A DNA stretch of 20,666 bases, taken from CAYRQF01 sp964615845. GTDB taxonomy: Bacteria; Patescibacteriota; Minisyncoccia; Phycocordibacterales; CSBR16-119. Under the pieces are notes generated by a model. It was not told the DNA's origin. It searched no databases and was given only the letters and a program-made list of their open reading frames with translations. Each line of letters begins with the position of its first letter. Position 1 is the stretch's first letter. Shown piece by piece: positions 1-7,747 of the stretch. The DNA is taken from the NCBI GenBank assembly GCA_964615845.1, contig CAZTRC010000010.1, positions 1 to 20,666 of the forward strand, given 5' to 3'. A program made the translations under genes and the position numbers.

Positions 1-1874
1 GATTGCAGTTTTGTCTCGCCAAAGAGCATTCGCATGCTTGCGTAAGAGAGAAATAATTTTTCTTTGGCCCTAGTGATCGCCACGTAAAATAATCGGCGCT
101 CTTCTTCCATATCCGCATCAGAACTGTCGTCACGCACATGCGGGAAAAGTTCGTTCTCGAGGCCCACGATGAATACGTATTCAAACTCGAGTCCTTTGGA
201 CGCATGCACTGTCATAAGCTTTACGCCCCTTTTTTCCTTCTTTTTTCGCGCGTCATCGGAGAGAGAATCTTGATCGGACACCAGCGCCGCTTCTTCGATG
301 AGTTTCTCGATGCCTTCAAGTGGCGGAAAGCTGTCGTACTTGGCCGCAAATGTCACGAGCTCTTTGACGTTTTCTAGGCGATCCAAATCTTCTTCGAGTT
401 TTGATTTCTTGAATTCATCTTCGATGCCGGAAAGTTTCAAGACGAGCTTGATCGTCTCGCTCGGCAAATGATTTTCGGCGTAAACCCTGATCTTGTCGAG
501 ATCACTGAAGAAATTTTGCACGACACTTCGAACTTTCGCCGGAAGTTCATCCGTCTTGCCCGACAGAATTTTCGCGAGTGCTACTTGCCCCACGCCTTTT
601 TTGGGAAACATCAGCGCCCGCTTGACATCACCAAATGCTTCCCTATTGAAAGCCGCCTTGATGTAAGCAAGCACATCTCGAACTTCTTTACGGTCAAAGA
701 ATTTCACCCCGAGCACCTGGTACGGAATGCTGTACGAGAGCATTTGCTCTTCTAGAATACGCGATTGGAAATTGGCGCGGTAGAGTATGGCAATCGTTTC
801 TGGCTCTGTGCCTTTGTCCATAAGCTCGACGATTTTCTCGGCCACAAACTCGGCTTCTAGGCGGTCGTTGTAGGCTTCAAACATCGACACCAATTCCCCT
901 TCTTTATTTTGAGTAAAAAGATTTTTATCGAGCCTTTCGGTATTTTTCTTGATAACTGCGTTTGCCGTTTCGATGATATTTTTGGTCGAACGGTAATTTT
1001 CTTCGAGCATGACGATTTTGGCATCAGGATAATCTTTTTCAAAATTGAGGATATTCACGATGTCCGCGCCGCGCCAGCTGTAGATATTTTGATCGCTGTC
1101 GCCGACGACGCAAATGTTCCCCGAGCCTTTGGCCAAAAGCCGTGTCAGCAAATACTGCACCTTGTTCGTGTCCTGGTACTCGTCGATGTGGATGTAGCGG
1201 AAACGCGCGTGATATTTGGCCAGGACTTCGGGATGGGCTTCAAGTAATTTGACCGTACGTAAAAGCAAATCATCGAAGTCAAGAGATTTCTCCGCTGTCT
1301 TTTTCTCTTCGTACTTTTTCCAGACTGACAAATATATTGCCTGCGAGTAAGACTTGACCGATTCGCCCCCGAAATCCGATTCTTCGAGGAAATTATTTTT
1401 CTGTTTCGAGATGAAGCTTCGGATGGCGCGCGGCGCGATAGCTTTCGGATCAATGCCAAGCTCTTTCATTGATTCTTTGATCATCGACATCGAATCGTCA
1501 TCATCGAGAATGGTAAAAAATCGTGTGAGTCCGAGGAGCGTCGCGTTTTCTTTGATAATTTTGACGCCGAGTGAGTGGAAGGTGCAGATCGTCGGTCTGC
1601 CATGAGCGTAAGCGAGTGGCTGATCCTGAGCGGAGTCGAAGGATGAAAAATCCACCAGGTGCTCGACGCGCTCGACCATTTCCTTGGCAGCTTTGTTGGT
1701 AAATGTGACGGCGAGAATTTGCTCCGGGAGCACTCCGCCTTCGATGAGATGCGCAATGCGGTGAGTAATCGTCTTGGTCTTGCCCGCCCCAGCTCCAGCC
1801 ACGATCAAAATCGGCCCGTCTTTTTGTAGAACCGCCTCTTTTTGACGTTCGTTTAAGCCTTCCAGATATTGCAT
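1..1874 (-). CDS. pcrA: UvrD/PcrA-type superfamily 1A DNA helicase, 3' end cut by window edge
   Basis: ATP-dependent 3'-5' DNA helicase of the UvrD/PcrA/Rep family, acting in nucleotide excision repair and replication-fork maintenance. About 624 residues are visible from an ATG at 1874; the rest of the C-terminus lies beyond base 1. Read from the sequence: the N-terminal Q-motif region (LNERQKEAV), Walker A AGAGAGKT (residues 26-33), motif Ia FTNKAAKEM, motif Ib CTFHS, Walker B region HIDEYQDTNKVQ, motif III GDSDQNIYSWRGA, motif IV ENYRST, motif V MTVHASKGLEFEYVFIVG and motif VI VAITRAKEKL. The start is fixed by a -10 box 7 bases upstream. An extra loop of roughly 18 residues between motifs Ia and Ib is encoded by a repeat-like DNA segment (see 1596-1652). 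Family is certain; PcrA versus UvrD is a naming choice. Confidence 0.95.
   Translation of the reverse strand, partial: MQYLEGLNERQKEAVLQKDGPILIVAGAGAGKTKTITHRIAHLIEGGVLPEQILAVTFTNKAAKEMVERVEHLVDFSSFDSAQDQPLAYAHGRPTICTFHSLGVKIIKENATLLGLTRFFTILDDDDSMSMIKESMKELGIDPKAIAPRAIRSFISKQKNNFLEESDFGGESVKSYSQAIYLSVWKKYEEKKTAEKSLDFDDLLLRTVKLLEAHPEVLAKYHARFRYIHIDEYQDTNKVQYLLTRLLAKGSGNICVVGDSDQNIYSWRGADIVNILNFEKDYPDAKIVMLEENYRSTKNIIETANAVIKKNTERLDKNLFTQNKEGELVSMFEAYNDRLEAEFVAEKIVELMDKGTEPETIAILYRANFQSRILEEQMLSYSIPYQVLGVKFFDRKEVRDVLAYIKAAFNREAFGDVKRALMFPKKGVGQVALAKILSGKTDELPAKVRSVVQNFFSDLDKIRVYAENHLPSETIKLVLKLSGIEDEFKKSKLEEDLDRLENVKELVTFAAKYDSFPPLEGIEKLIEEAALVSDQDSLSDDARKKKEKRGVKLMTVHASKGLEFEYVFIVGLENELFPHVRDDSSDADMEEERRLFYVAITRAKEKLFLSYASMRMLFGETKLQ
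1596..1652. repeat. Repeat-like segment inserted in frame inside the helicase gene
   Basis: On the minus strand this codes for about residues 75-93 (DFSSFDSAQDQPLAYAHGR), between helicase motifs Ia and Ib, where family members normally have a short loop. The DNA contains CCTTCGACTCCGCTCAGGAT, which I recognise from memory as a type of dispersed intergenic repeat in several bacterial lineages; that resemblance was not searched. It keeps the frame and adds a hydrophilic loop. No second copy occurs in this window. Confidence 0.5.
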
Positions 1875-1881
1875 GAAGACC

Positions 1882-1890
1882 ACTATACCA
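1882..1890 (-). promoter_or_regulatory. Extended -10 promoter of the helicase gene, leaderless arrangement
   Basis: Minus strand reads TG-G-TATAGT, then 7 bases, then the helicase ATG at 1874. Transcription would be expected to begin at or next to the ATG. No clear -35 box and no ribosome binding site. Confidence 0.6.
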
Positions 1891-1910
1891 CAGCGTTCGA
1901 GCGCGGTTTT

Positions 1911-4900
1911 TTATTTAACTTTAGGCGCGAGTTTTTCCGTCTCTTCAAGGAGATCCTCAGGATCAGGCACGGCAACCGAACCAAAGTTCATGACATGTTC
2001 TACGCGACCGTTGATACCTGGAGCAAGCGGCCATGTTTTACCATCATGTCCATCGACATATCTCATAACAAAGTTATCGAATTCCTCCATCTCTCTCTGG
2101 AAGGCATTCATCTCTTCCGGTGAAAAGACGCCGGCCTTGAGGCCATGCTCGAGGATCGTCTGGTCATTGATAAATTTTTCAAACATGTTGAAGATAGCAG
2201 CCTTAGGCAATGCCGTGCCGTTCATCGCTTTGAAATTCGTCATCGCCTTTTCGACATCTTGCTCCGTTATGTATTTGAATGGATTGTTGCGGAAATCCTG
2301 ACCCATGGCCGTACGGAAGCCCGGCATTTCTTTGATGCCTGTGATCGCATCACTCACCGGATCGCGCTCAAAAACAACTCTGCCTTCAATCGAGCCCTCA
2401 TTAAAAGTAATGATGTTCGGGCTATCGTCTAAACGTACAGCCGAAGACGCTTCAGTCGATGGAGCGGGCGTCTCAATGGCTGGTGCCTTAGTCTCGACTG
2501 GCGCGGAAGGAGTTGCTTCCGGCGTTGGCGCACTTTCAATCGGAGTCGGAGAAGGTGACGGAGGAGATTCAATCGGGGCACCACCCAAACTTGCTGTCGC
2601 GTCAGGCGAGATTTCTGAAGGAGAAACTTCAGAAGCCCATTCTTCGTAAGGGGCGAAAATATTACCGGCTTTTTCATGGATATCCTTGCCGATAGCACCC
2701 ATCCTCTCCAGAATTTTCGCGTGCATTTCGCTTCCTTCTTCATAGCCCTTGAGATATTCCTGCAAAGCCAAGAATTGTTCGGCTTGGCCGCTGACATTGT
2801 TCAAGGCTTTAATGCCCCAGCCTTCAGTGTGGTAATTTTTCGACAGATCCCACTTCGACATGTCTTTGACGAGAAATTCCCGCTTGAACTGCCTAAATCT
2901 CATCGCTTCTTCCACTTTCTCTGTATGAAGGACAGCCAGATTTCCACTGGAATCTCGGCCAATATTTTCGGCTGCTTCTTTCGCAATTTCCGGATCCGCC
3001 GCACCACTTTCCTCCAAATTATCCGCCAAATCTTCGGGCGCATTTAAAGGCACTTCTTTGGAGAAGACGTCACTGTAGCCGGAACGCGTATGCTCGAAAC
3101 CGTCAGCGATTTTCTCCGCTTTTACTTGTTCGAAATTTGTAGTCTCTGTCTCGCTCGGGACAATTTCTGAACCATCTGAGCCGGAAAACATTTCTTGGTA
3201 CGGAGGGAAAGTGTTTCTGTTGTCCTTGGTGATTTCTTCACCGAGCTCGCGCATCTGTTTTAGAATGACGTCATGTTGGTCGGAACCTTCGGGATAGAGT
3301 TTCAAGTGATATTTGAGCGCCAAAAATTCCTTGGCTTCATCTCGGAAATTGTGCGCCGTGATGCCGTAGAGGAATTTTTCTTGCCCGTGAAGCGCGTTGA
3401 ATTCTCGGACCTCCGGAACAAGCGACTTGTTGTAGATCTCGATTTTGACAATCTTGCCGTCTTTCATAATCTCACGGACATTTGCCTTGAGACTCTCGGG
3501 ATCTATCGCCTCCGGAGCCACAGCCTCAGATACGGGCTTGGCCTCTGTTGGTTGTTCACTCGGCGTAGCCGTCTCGGCTTTCGAAACGTCGGTAGTAACT
3601 CCGCTTGGTTTTTCATCAACCACGACTTCCGGTGGCGGTTCGATTGAGGCACTCACATTTGCCGGCACACTCTCTCGAAAACCTGGCGCCACATCGTTCC
3701 ATTTCCCTTCACCACCTTCAGTAAAAATTTCTTTCAGACGATCAACGAAGGCTTGTCCGGAACCTATTTCTCGCACATAGTCAGTAACCATAAAGCCAGC
3801 GGCAGAAAAAACGCTGGTCTTGATAGCCCCCCAAGCTGCGGCCTTGCCTATAGCCAGGCGCTGCGCCCATTTCTTTTCTCCGTCTTTTTGGAATTTATTA
3901 AAACGCTCTTGGAAAAGCCTCGAGTCTTCAACGTCTTCGAAAACCCCGACAGTAAATGACTTGGCATTGGCTTCAGCAATGGCCTGGATGAGGTCGAGCT
4001 GATTGGCCAATCGCTCTTTTGGTCCGCCGAAATTTACTCGGCCTTCTTTGATACGACGATCTAAGACCATGGCACGACGACGCAACAAACCACCCAGACT
4101 CGCTTTCTTGACCTCGTCTTCTTCCGCGTCAAACCTACCGATCAGACCTTCGAGTTTCACTAGAGCTTCTTCCGCTTTTATATATTTCTTGATATCTTTG
4201 TCTTCGACTTCGGCGCCATAACGCATTTTCTTTTCTTTCTTGGAGTATTCCAGCCATTTCTTGCGTCCGGCCAAAAAGCCGCCAAGCGCTCCGCCGACAA
4301 TCGCCGCGCCAATCATGCCAGAAGTTTTTCGTGTCAGGATTCTAGCACCCATGCCGGCTACAAACCCGAGTTTGGCCAACCCCCATTTGGCATTGTCGGG
4401 ATTTATATCGTCCAAATTAAAGGAAAGGCCCGAGTTTTCATATTTGTCGATATCCGGATGCGTCGTGAGGAGCTGGTTGGTAGTAATCTTGCTATCAAGA
4501 CTATTCATCCATTGCATGGCTAGGGCCTCGGCATCTTTTTCAGGCATCTTCATTTTGCTTTGAGACTCGACAGCGCCAAACAAGACGCTTCTCGCTATTT
4601 TGTATTTGTGACGCGCTTTCTCATACCTTAGTCTTTCAGCAATGCCGGCGCCGGGCATGCCCCACTCGAAAGGAAGCTCGGAGAAAGCCGTGGCCGCTTC
4701 ATTTACTCTATCGACATAATCGTCCGGCGACTCGCCTTTTCTGAATCGTTTCAGAAATTCCGAATCCCACTTGAAATCGTTTTTGTTCACGTATTCGATC
4801 GAGAGCCGGCCGTTTTCGTAACTGATCGACATATCAAGATCTTTGACGTGCTCGACAACCACGTCGATGTCTTCGGCGTAATCAACCATTCCACGCTCTT

Positions 4901-6251
4901 TGGCCTTGCCGAGAATTTCTCTCCTGGCTTTTACCTGCTCATTTTCTTTGGTCCACTTCTTCCAAATCTTTTGTAATCCAGCTTTCGAAAAGAATTTAGT
5001 CTTCTTGGACAAATCCTCATCAACCTTTTTCTCAGCCAAAAGAGCAGACTCTTGGTTCACTTTCTGACGGATTTTTTCGAGAGCGTAAATTTGTTTGTTG
5101 TCGTCCAGAGTAAAAAAGTCTGGAGCAATGCTTTGCAAAAAAGTTGGAGCTAGCTGAAGCTTACCCATAATTTCTGCTACATAAGGGCTGACCGGATGCG
5201 CTTCTCTCACGGGTGACGGCGGAGCTTCGGGAGCAGCAGACGTGACTCTCGGTGATAATGGCGGAAGTCCGGCTTCTTTCGACTGAGGGGTTGGGTCTTC
5301 CGGTCTCAGTAGGTCAAAACCATTCAGTAGTCTCAAAAAATCCATATAGTCTATTTTCATCCCCGCTTTTTCGACCCGTTCATCGACTTCAGTTTTGACG
5401 CCGGGAGAATGGAAATAGGCGTGACGCTGATCAAAATCGAGACCTCGCTTGACCAAAAGTCTGTTAACGATTGCAGTTATAGCCTCTGGACTCGAGTTTC
5501 TTTCTCGCGACGATTCCGGCTGCGGCGATTTTTTTGCTTCGACTACTGGCACTGGTGCTTTGAGCACTTCTTCTTTCTTAACAGGAACTTCTTTCGCTGG
5601 CGCGGCTTCTACGGGGAAAGTCCAGCCTCTCTTTTCTAATACTTTTCTTACGCCACCTTCAAGGATCCTGTAACGAGCTTTATCGTTGGCACCTAATCTA
5701 TCTGGATGACCGAGCCTGACAATCTTGTCAGCGAGACTCTTTCTTTCCTCTTCTAGCGGATCTTCTCTGTTTTCTACAGGCGCGACAACCGGCGTAGGCG
5801 CGGCTGTCGGTTTTTCATAGGCGTGCTCAAGTCTTTCTCGCGCTAATTTTTCTGGATCTTCTGCTTGGGCAGGCGGAACCTCTTTTATAATCGGCGGCGG
5901 GGTTTCGGAGACTACTCCGATACTTCTCATTTTTCTCACTTGTTCCCTTTTGGCAGCCTCGGCAACTCGAGGGTCTATATTCTTGACTGGAGCTTTGGTT
6001 ACGACAGGAGGAGGTGTCGTCGCTCTCGAACGACCACCGCTAGGAAGCTGGCCCTTGGTTCGCTTTTTCATTTCCTTCAAAACCTGCCCGTCTACCTCTT
6101 TTTGAATCTCGGAAGTGCCGTAGCGAGCTTCTTCGGAAGGAGAAAGAATCTCCCCCGCGAGTTTTTTCTTGACGATTGACTCTATTGCTTCTTTAATATT
6201 TTTTTCTTCGTCGGCCTCCTCTCCTCTGGGAGGGATATCCATGTTTGCCAT
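1911..6251 (-). CDS. Large unrecognised membrane-associated protein (1446 aa) with internal duplications
   Basis: I do not recognise a family. Visible layout: residues 1-350 hold three degenerate repeats of about 40 residues (22-64, 172-209, 257-298) of the type I-V-x-x-x-L...ARY...K-V-x-x-x-V-x-K, joined by Pro/Ala/Val-rich linkers; a possible fourth at 356-401. Residues 400-600 are charged and helical. Residues about 622-661 are glycine-rich and hydrophobic (one or two membrane segments), followed by a charged helical region and another hydrophobic segment at about 798-824. The C-terminal half has two copies of an 80-residue unit (about 937-1022 and 1126-1205), each ending in a P-Y-x-E motif, separated by acidic and Pro-rich linkers, then a unique domain at 1275-1420. 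Start chosen at 6251 because an extended -10 lies 9 bases upstream; a second ATG at 6242 is possible. No signal peptide, catalytic motif or cell-wall anchor seen. Confidence 0.85.
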   Translation of the reverse strand: MANMDIPPRGEEADEEKNIKEAIESIVKKKLAGEILSPSEEARYGTSEIQKEVDGQVLKEMKKRTKGQLPSGGRSRATTPPPVVTKAPVKNIDPRVAEAAKREQVRKMRSIGVVSETPPPIIKEVPPAQAEDPEKLARERLEHAYEKPTAAPTPVVAPVENREDPLEEERKSLADKIVRLGHPDRLGANDKARYRILEGGVRKVLEKRGWTFPVEAAPAKEVPVKKEEVLKAPVPVVEAKKSPQPESSRERNSSPEAITAIVNRLLVKRGLDFDQRHAYFHSPGVKTEVDERVEKAGMKIDYMDFLRLLNGFDLLRPEDPTPQSKEAGLPPLSPRVTSAAPEAPPSPVREAHPVSPYVAEIMGKLQLAPTFLQSIAPDFFTLDDNKQIYALEKIRQKVNQESALLAEKKVDEDLSKKTKFFSKAGLQKIWKKWTKENEQVKARREILGKAKERGMVDYAEDIDVVVEHVKDLDMSISYENGRLSIEYVNKNDFKWDSEFLKRFRKGESPDDYVDRVNEAATAFSELPFEWGMPGAGIAERLRYEKARHKYKIARSVLFGAVESQSKMKMPEKDAEALAMQWMNSLDSKITTNQLLTTHPDIDKYENSGLSFNLDDINPDNAKWGLAKLGFVAGMGARILTRKTSGMIGAAIVGGALGGFLAGRKKWLEYSKKEKKMRYGAEVEDKDIKKYIKAEEALVKLEGLIGRFDAEEDEVKKASLGGLLRRRAMVLDRRIKEGRVNFGGPKERLANQLDLIQAIAEANAKSFTVGVFEDVEDSRLFQERFNKFQKDGEKKWAQRLAIGKAAAWGAIKTSVFSAAGFMVTDYVREIGSGQAFVDRLKEIFTEGGEGKWNDVAPGFRESVPANVSASIEPPPEVVVDEKPSGVTTDVSKAETATPSEQPTEAKPVSEAVAPEAIDPESLKANVREIMKDGKIVKIEIYNKSLVPEVREFNALHGQEKFLYGITAHNFRDEAKEFLALKYHLKLYPEGSDQHDVILKQMRELGEEITKDNRNTFPPYQEMFSGSDGSEIVPSETETTNFEQVKAEKIADGFEHTRSGYSDVFSKEVPLNAPEDLADNLEESGAADPEIAKEAAENIGRDSSGNLAVLHTEKVEEAMRFRQFKREFLVKDMSKWDLSKNYHTEGWGIKALNNVSGQAEQFLALQEYLKGYEEGSEMHAKILERMGAIGKDIHEKAGNIFAPYEEWASEVSPSEISPDATASLGGAPIESPPSPSPTPIESAPTPEATPSAPVETKAPAIETPAPSTEASSAVRLDDSPNIITFNEGSIEGRVVFERDPVSDAITGIKEMPGFRTAMGQDFRNNPFKYITEQDVEKAMTNFKAMNGTALPKAAIFNMFEKFINDQTILEHGLKAGVFSPEEMNAFQREMEEFDNFVMRYVDGHDGKTWPLAPGINGRVEHVMNFGSVAVPDPEDLLEETEKLAPKVK

Positions 6252-6260
6252 GATTATTTG

Positions 6261-6269
6261 ATTCTAACA
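6261..6269 (-). promoter_or_regulatory. Extended -10 promoter of the 1446-residue gene
   Basis: Minus strand reads TG-T-TAGAAT, 9 bases before the ATG at 6251. Identical in form to the box before the zinc-finger gene at 9742-9750. No -35 box or Shine-Dalgarno sequence is evident. Confidence 0.55.
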
Positions 6270-6348
6270 CAAAACCCTTAAAAACAAGCCCCAACCAGAC
6301 AACAATACTTTACCCTCTGTCAATATTCCGGGGTTTTCCACATTTGCG

Positions 6349-6377
6349 TTGACCCGCTCACCGGGATGCGATAGGAT
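6349..6377 (+). promoter_or_regulatory. Sigma-70-type promoter upstream of the LysM/M23 gene
   Basis: TTGACC at 6349-6354 and TAGGAT at 6372-6377, spaced 17 bases. Predicted start near 6384, giving an unusually long leader of about 155 bases compared with the leaderless genes elsewhere in the window. Confidence 0.6.
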
Positions 6378-6383
6378 GGTTTC

Positions 6384-6538
6384 TACGGGTCGCTTCTGGC
6401 TTTCAGAGATTTATGCCAAGTCGCCGGGTGAGCACCCTAATTCTTGTTTTATAGACTGTGACACTTACCGCGCTAGAGAGATAGCCAAGTAAGACAAGGG
6501 TTCAAAATAGGCTTATAAAAAACTCTTCACAAGACTCC
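6384..6538 (+). ncRNA. Long potentially structured leader (or separate small RNA) before the M23 peptidase gene
   Basis: About 155 bases between the predicted start and the GTG of the peptidase. Pairings seen by eye: GGGT-GAGC-ACCC around 6425-6436; TCTG-gcttt-CAGA near 6394; and a nested set CTTGT...CTTAC...GCTA-gagaga-TAGC...GTAAG-ACAAG in the second half. I could not match it to a known riboswitch; the conserved boxes of the cyclic-di-AMP riboswitch, which often precedes wall hydrolases, were not found. Whether it is a leader or an independent RNA cannot be told from sequence alone. Confidence 0.35.
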
Positions 6539-7603
6539 GTGCCTTCAATCCATTCCAAAGGGGCAGGAATCAAAAAAATCCTTTACACACGCCTTTTGGA
6601 CAAAAAGGCTTCTCTGATTTTCCTTTTCTCGTTTATTGTCTTCCCAGGACTCGCTCAAACCGGTTTTGAGACGCCTGGTGAGACCCTCCGAAGTCCCGAA
6701 GAAGGTATTTATAATTCCCAAAATATCACACTTTTGAGTTCCAAATTCCGAGCAGGTTTGAAGGGGCCTGTCGGCGGCCCGAGCGATATCGTCATCGAGG
6801 ATGATGCTCTTGTCGCAAGCGTAAGCCCGGTTACTGACGTCGAAGCTGAGAAGATCGTCAGCGCAGCCGAGCGAGACATTTCTATTTACACTGTCCGTGA
6901 GGGCGACTCCATTGGCAGTATCGCCGAGATGTTTGAGATTTCTCCAAACACTTTGCGCTGGGCGAATGACATCGAGGTCAAAGGCACAATCAAGCCCGGA
7001 CAGGAGCTCTTGATCCTCCCGATCGAAGGAGTAAAGCATAAAGTCAAAAGCGGCCAGACCATTGAAGGCATTGCCAAGATCTACCACGGCGACGCGCGCG
7101 AAATCAGAATTTTTAATGGTATTGAAGATGGCGAGGCTCTGGCTATCGGCGCGGAAATTATCATTCCAAACGGCGAAATGGCTGCGACAAGTACGCCAGC
7201 CAAGAAACCGGCTTCCAAGGGTAGCGCTTCGAAAGAAATTGCCAAAGGATATTACATCCGCCCGATAAAAGGTATCAAAACCCAAAATGGCCACGGTAAA
7301 TATCTCGGCATCGATGTCGGCGCCGGAGTCGGTACGCCAGTATGGGCCATGGCGAGCGGTACAGTCATCAGCGCCAAATCACCGAGCGCCTGGAACGGCG
7401 GCTACGGAGGACTCGTCATCATCTCCCATGCAAACGGTACTCAAACTCTTTACGCTCACCTCTCACGCATAGACGTCAAACAAGGTCAAAAAGTTGAGCA
7501 GGGCCAAGTCATCGGCGGCTCCGGCAATACAGGACGCTCGACTGGACCACATTTACACTTTGAAATACGAGGAGCGACTTCAACGGCCGCGAAGCTCTAC
7601 TAG
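6539..7603 (+). CDS. LysM-domain M23 family peptidoglycan endopeptidase-like protein
   Basis: Secreted or membrane-anchored cell-wall hydrolase (LytM/NlpD/EnvC type). 354 residues: positive N-terminus and hydrophobic stretch (about 24-40, LIFLFSFIVFPGLAQ) as signal peptide or anchor; LysM 1 at about 116-161 (YTVREGDSIGSIAEMF); LysM 2 at about 166-211 (HKVKSGQTIEGIAKIY); Ala/Lys/Ser linker; M23 domain at about 238-350 with GTPVWA, TLYAHLS (H307) and GPHLHFE (H338, H340). The usual first zinc ligand in HxxxD reads Y255-L-G-I-D259, with a histidine at 252 instead, so metal binding is altered or uses H252. Start is GTG at 6539, chosen because it places the signal peptide correctly; a TTG at about 6595 is an alternative. 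Preceded by a long leader and followed directly by the gene-end element at 7607. Confidence 0.9.
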   Translation: MPSIHSKGAGIKKILYTRLLDKKASLIFLFSFIVFPGLAQTGFETPGETLRSPEEGIYNSQNITLLSSKFRAGLKGPVGGPSDIVIEDDALVASVSPVTDVEAEKIVSAAERDISIYTVREGDSIGSIAEMFEISPNTLRWANDIEVKGTIKPGQELLILPIEGVKHKVKSGQTIEGIAKIYHGDAREIRIFNGIEDGEALAIGAEIIIPNGEMAATSTPAKKPASKGSASKEIAKGYYIRPIKGIKTQNGHGKYLGIDVGAGVGTPVWAMASGTVISAKSPSAWNGGYGGLVIISHANGTQTLYAHLSRIDVKQGQKVEQGQVIGGSGNTGRSTGPHLHFEIRGATSTAAKLY

Positions 7604-7606
7604 CCC

Positions 7607-7747
7607 TCTCCGCTTCCCACGGAGTAAAACATATTGAAAAAAGACAATACGGAGCAAAACCGGCCCATCAAGGCCGGTTTTGTGAGTCTTTAGCGGCCGG
7701 CGTTTACAGCCGGAACGCGCGTCTTTTTTCAATTATGTTTTGCGGAG
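7607..7747 (+). repeat. Gene-end structured element, copy 1 (between M23 gene and comM)
   Basis: Outer arms AAAACATATTGAAAAAAGAC (from 7626) and GTCTTTTTTCAATTATGTTT (from 7721) are near-perfect inverted repeats ending in GCGGAGC. Inside: hairpin 1 (7656-7681), linker TGAGTCTTTAGCGGC, hairpin 2 CCGGC-gtttaca-GCCGG (7697-7713), then GAACGCGC. The linker and the GAACGCGCGTCTTTTTT tail are identical in copy 2 (13151-13283, opposite strand), while hairpin stems differ with pairing kept. The left end CTCCGC is separated from the arm by 12 extra bases. The arms continue into TAC-TAG, the last codon and stop of both flanking convergent genes. Likely role: bidirectional transcription end. Confidence 0.8.
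7656..7681. terminator. Strong GC hairpin within element copy 1
   Basis: AAAACCGGCC-catcaa-GGCCGGTTTT, a perfect 10-base-pair stem with A-tract and T-tract flanks, able to terminate transcription from either side. It is the first inner hairpin after the M23 stop codon. Confidence 0.8.

Noticed and set aside
6440..6530. Degenerate tRNA or tmRNA, from GCCAAGTAAGACAAGG and GGGTTCAAAAT
   Set aside because: No acceptor or anticodon arm can be formed and the spacing between the D-like and T-like pieces is wrong.
6384..6538. Cyclic-di-AMP riboswitch before the M23 gene
   Set aside because: The conserved boxes of that class could not be found; only the gene context fits.
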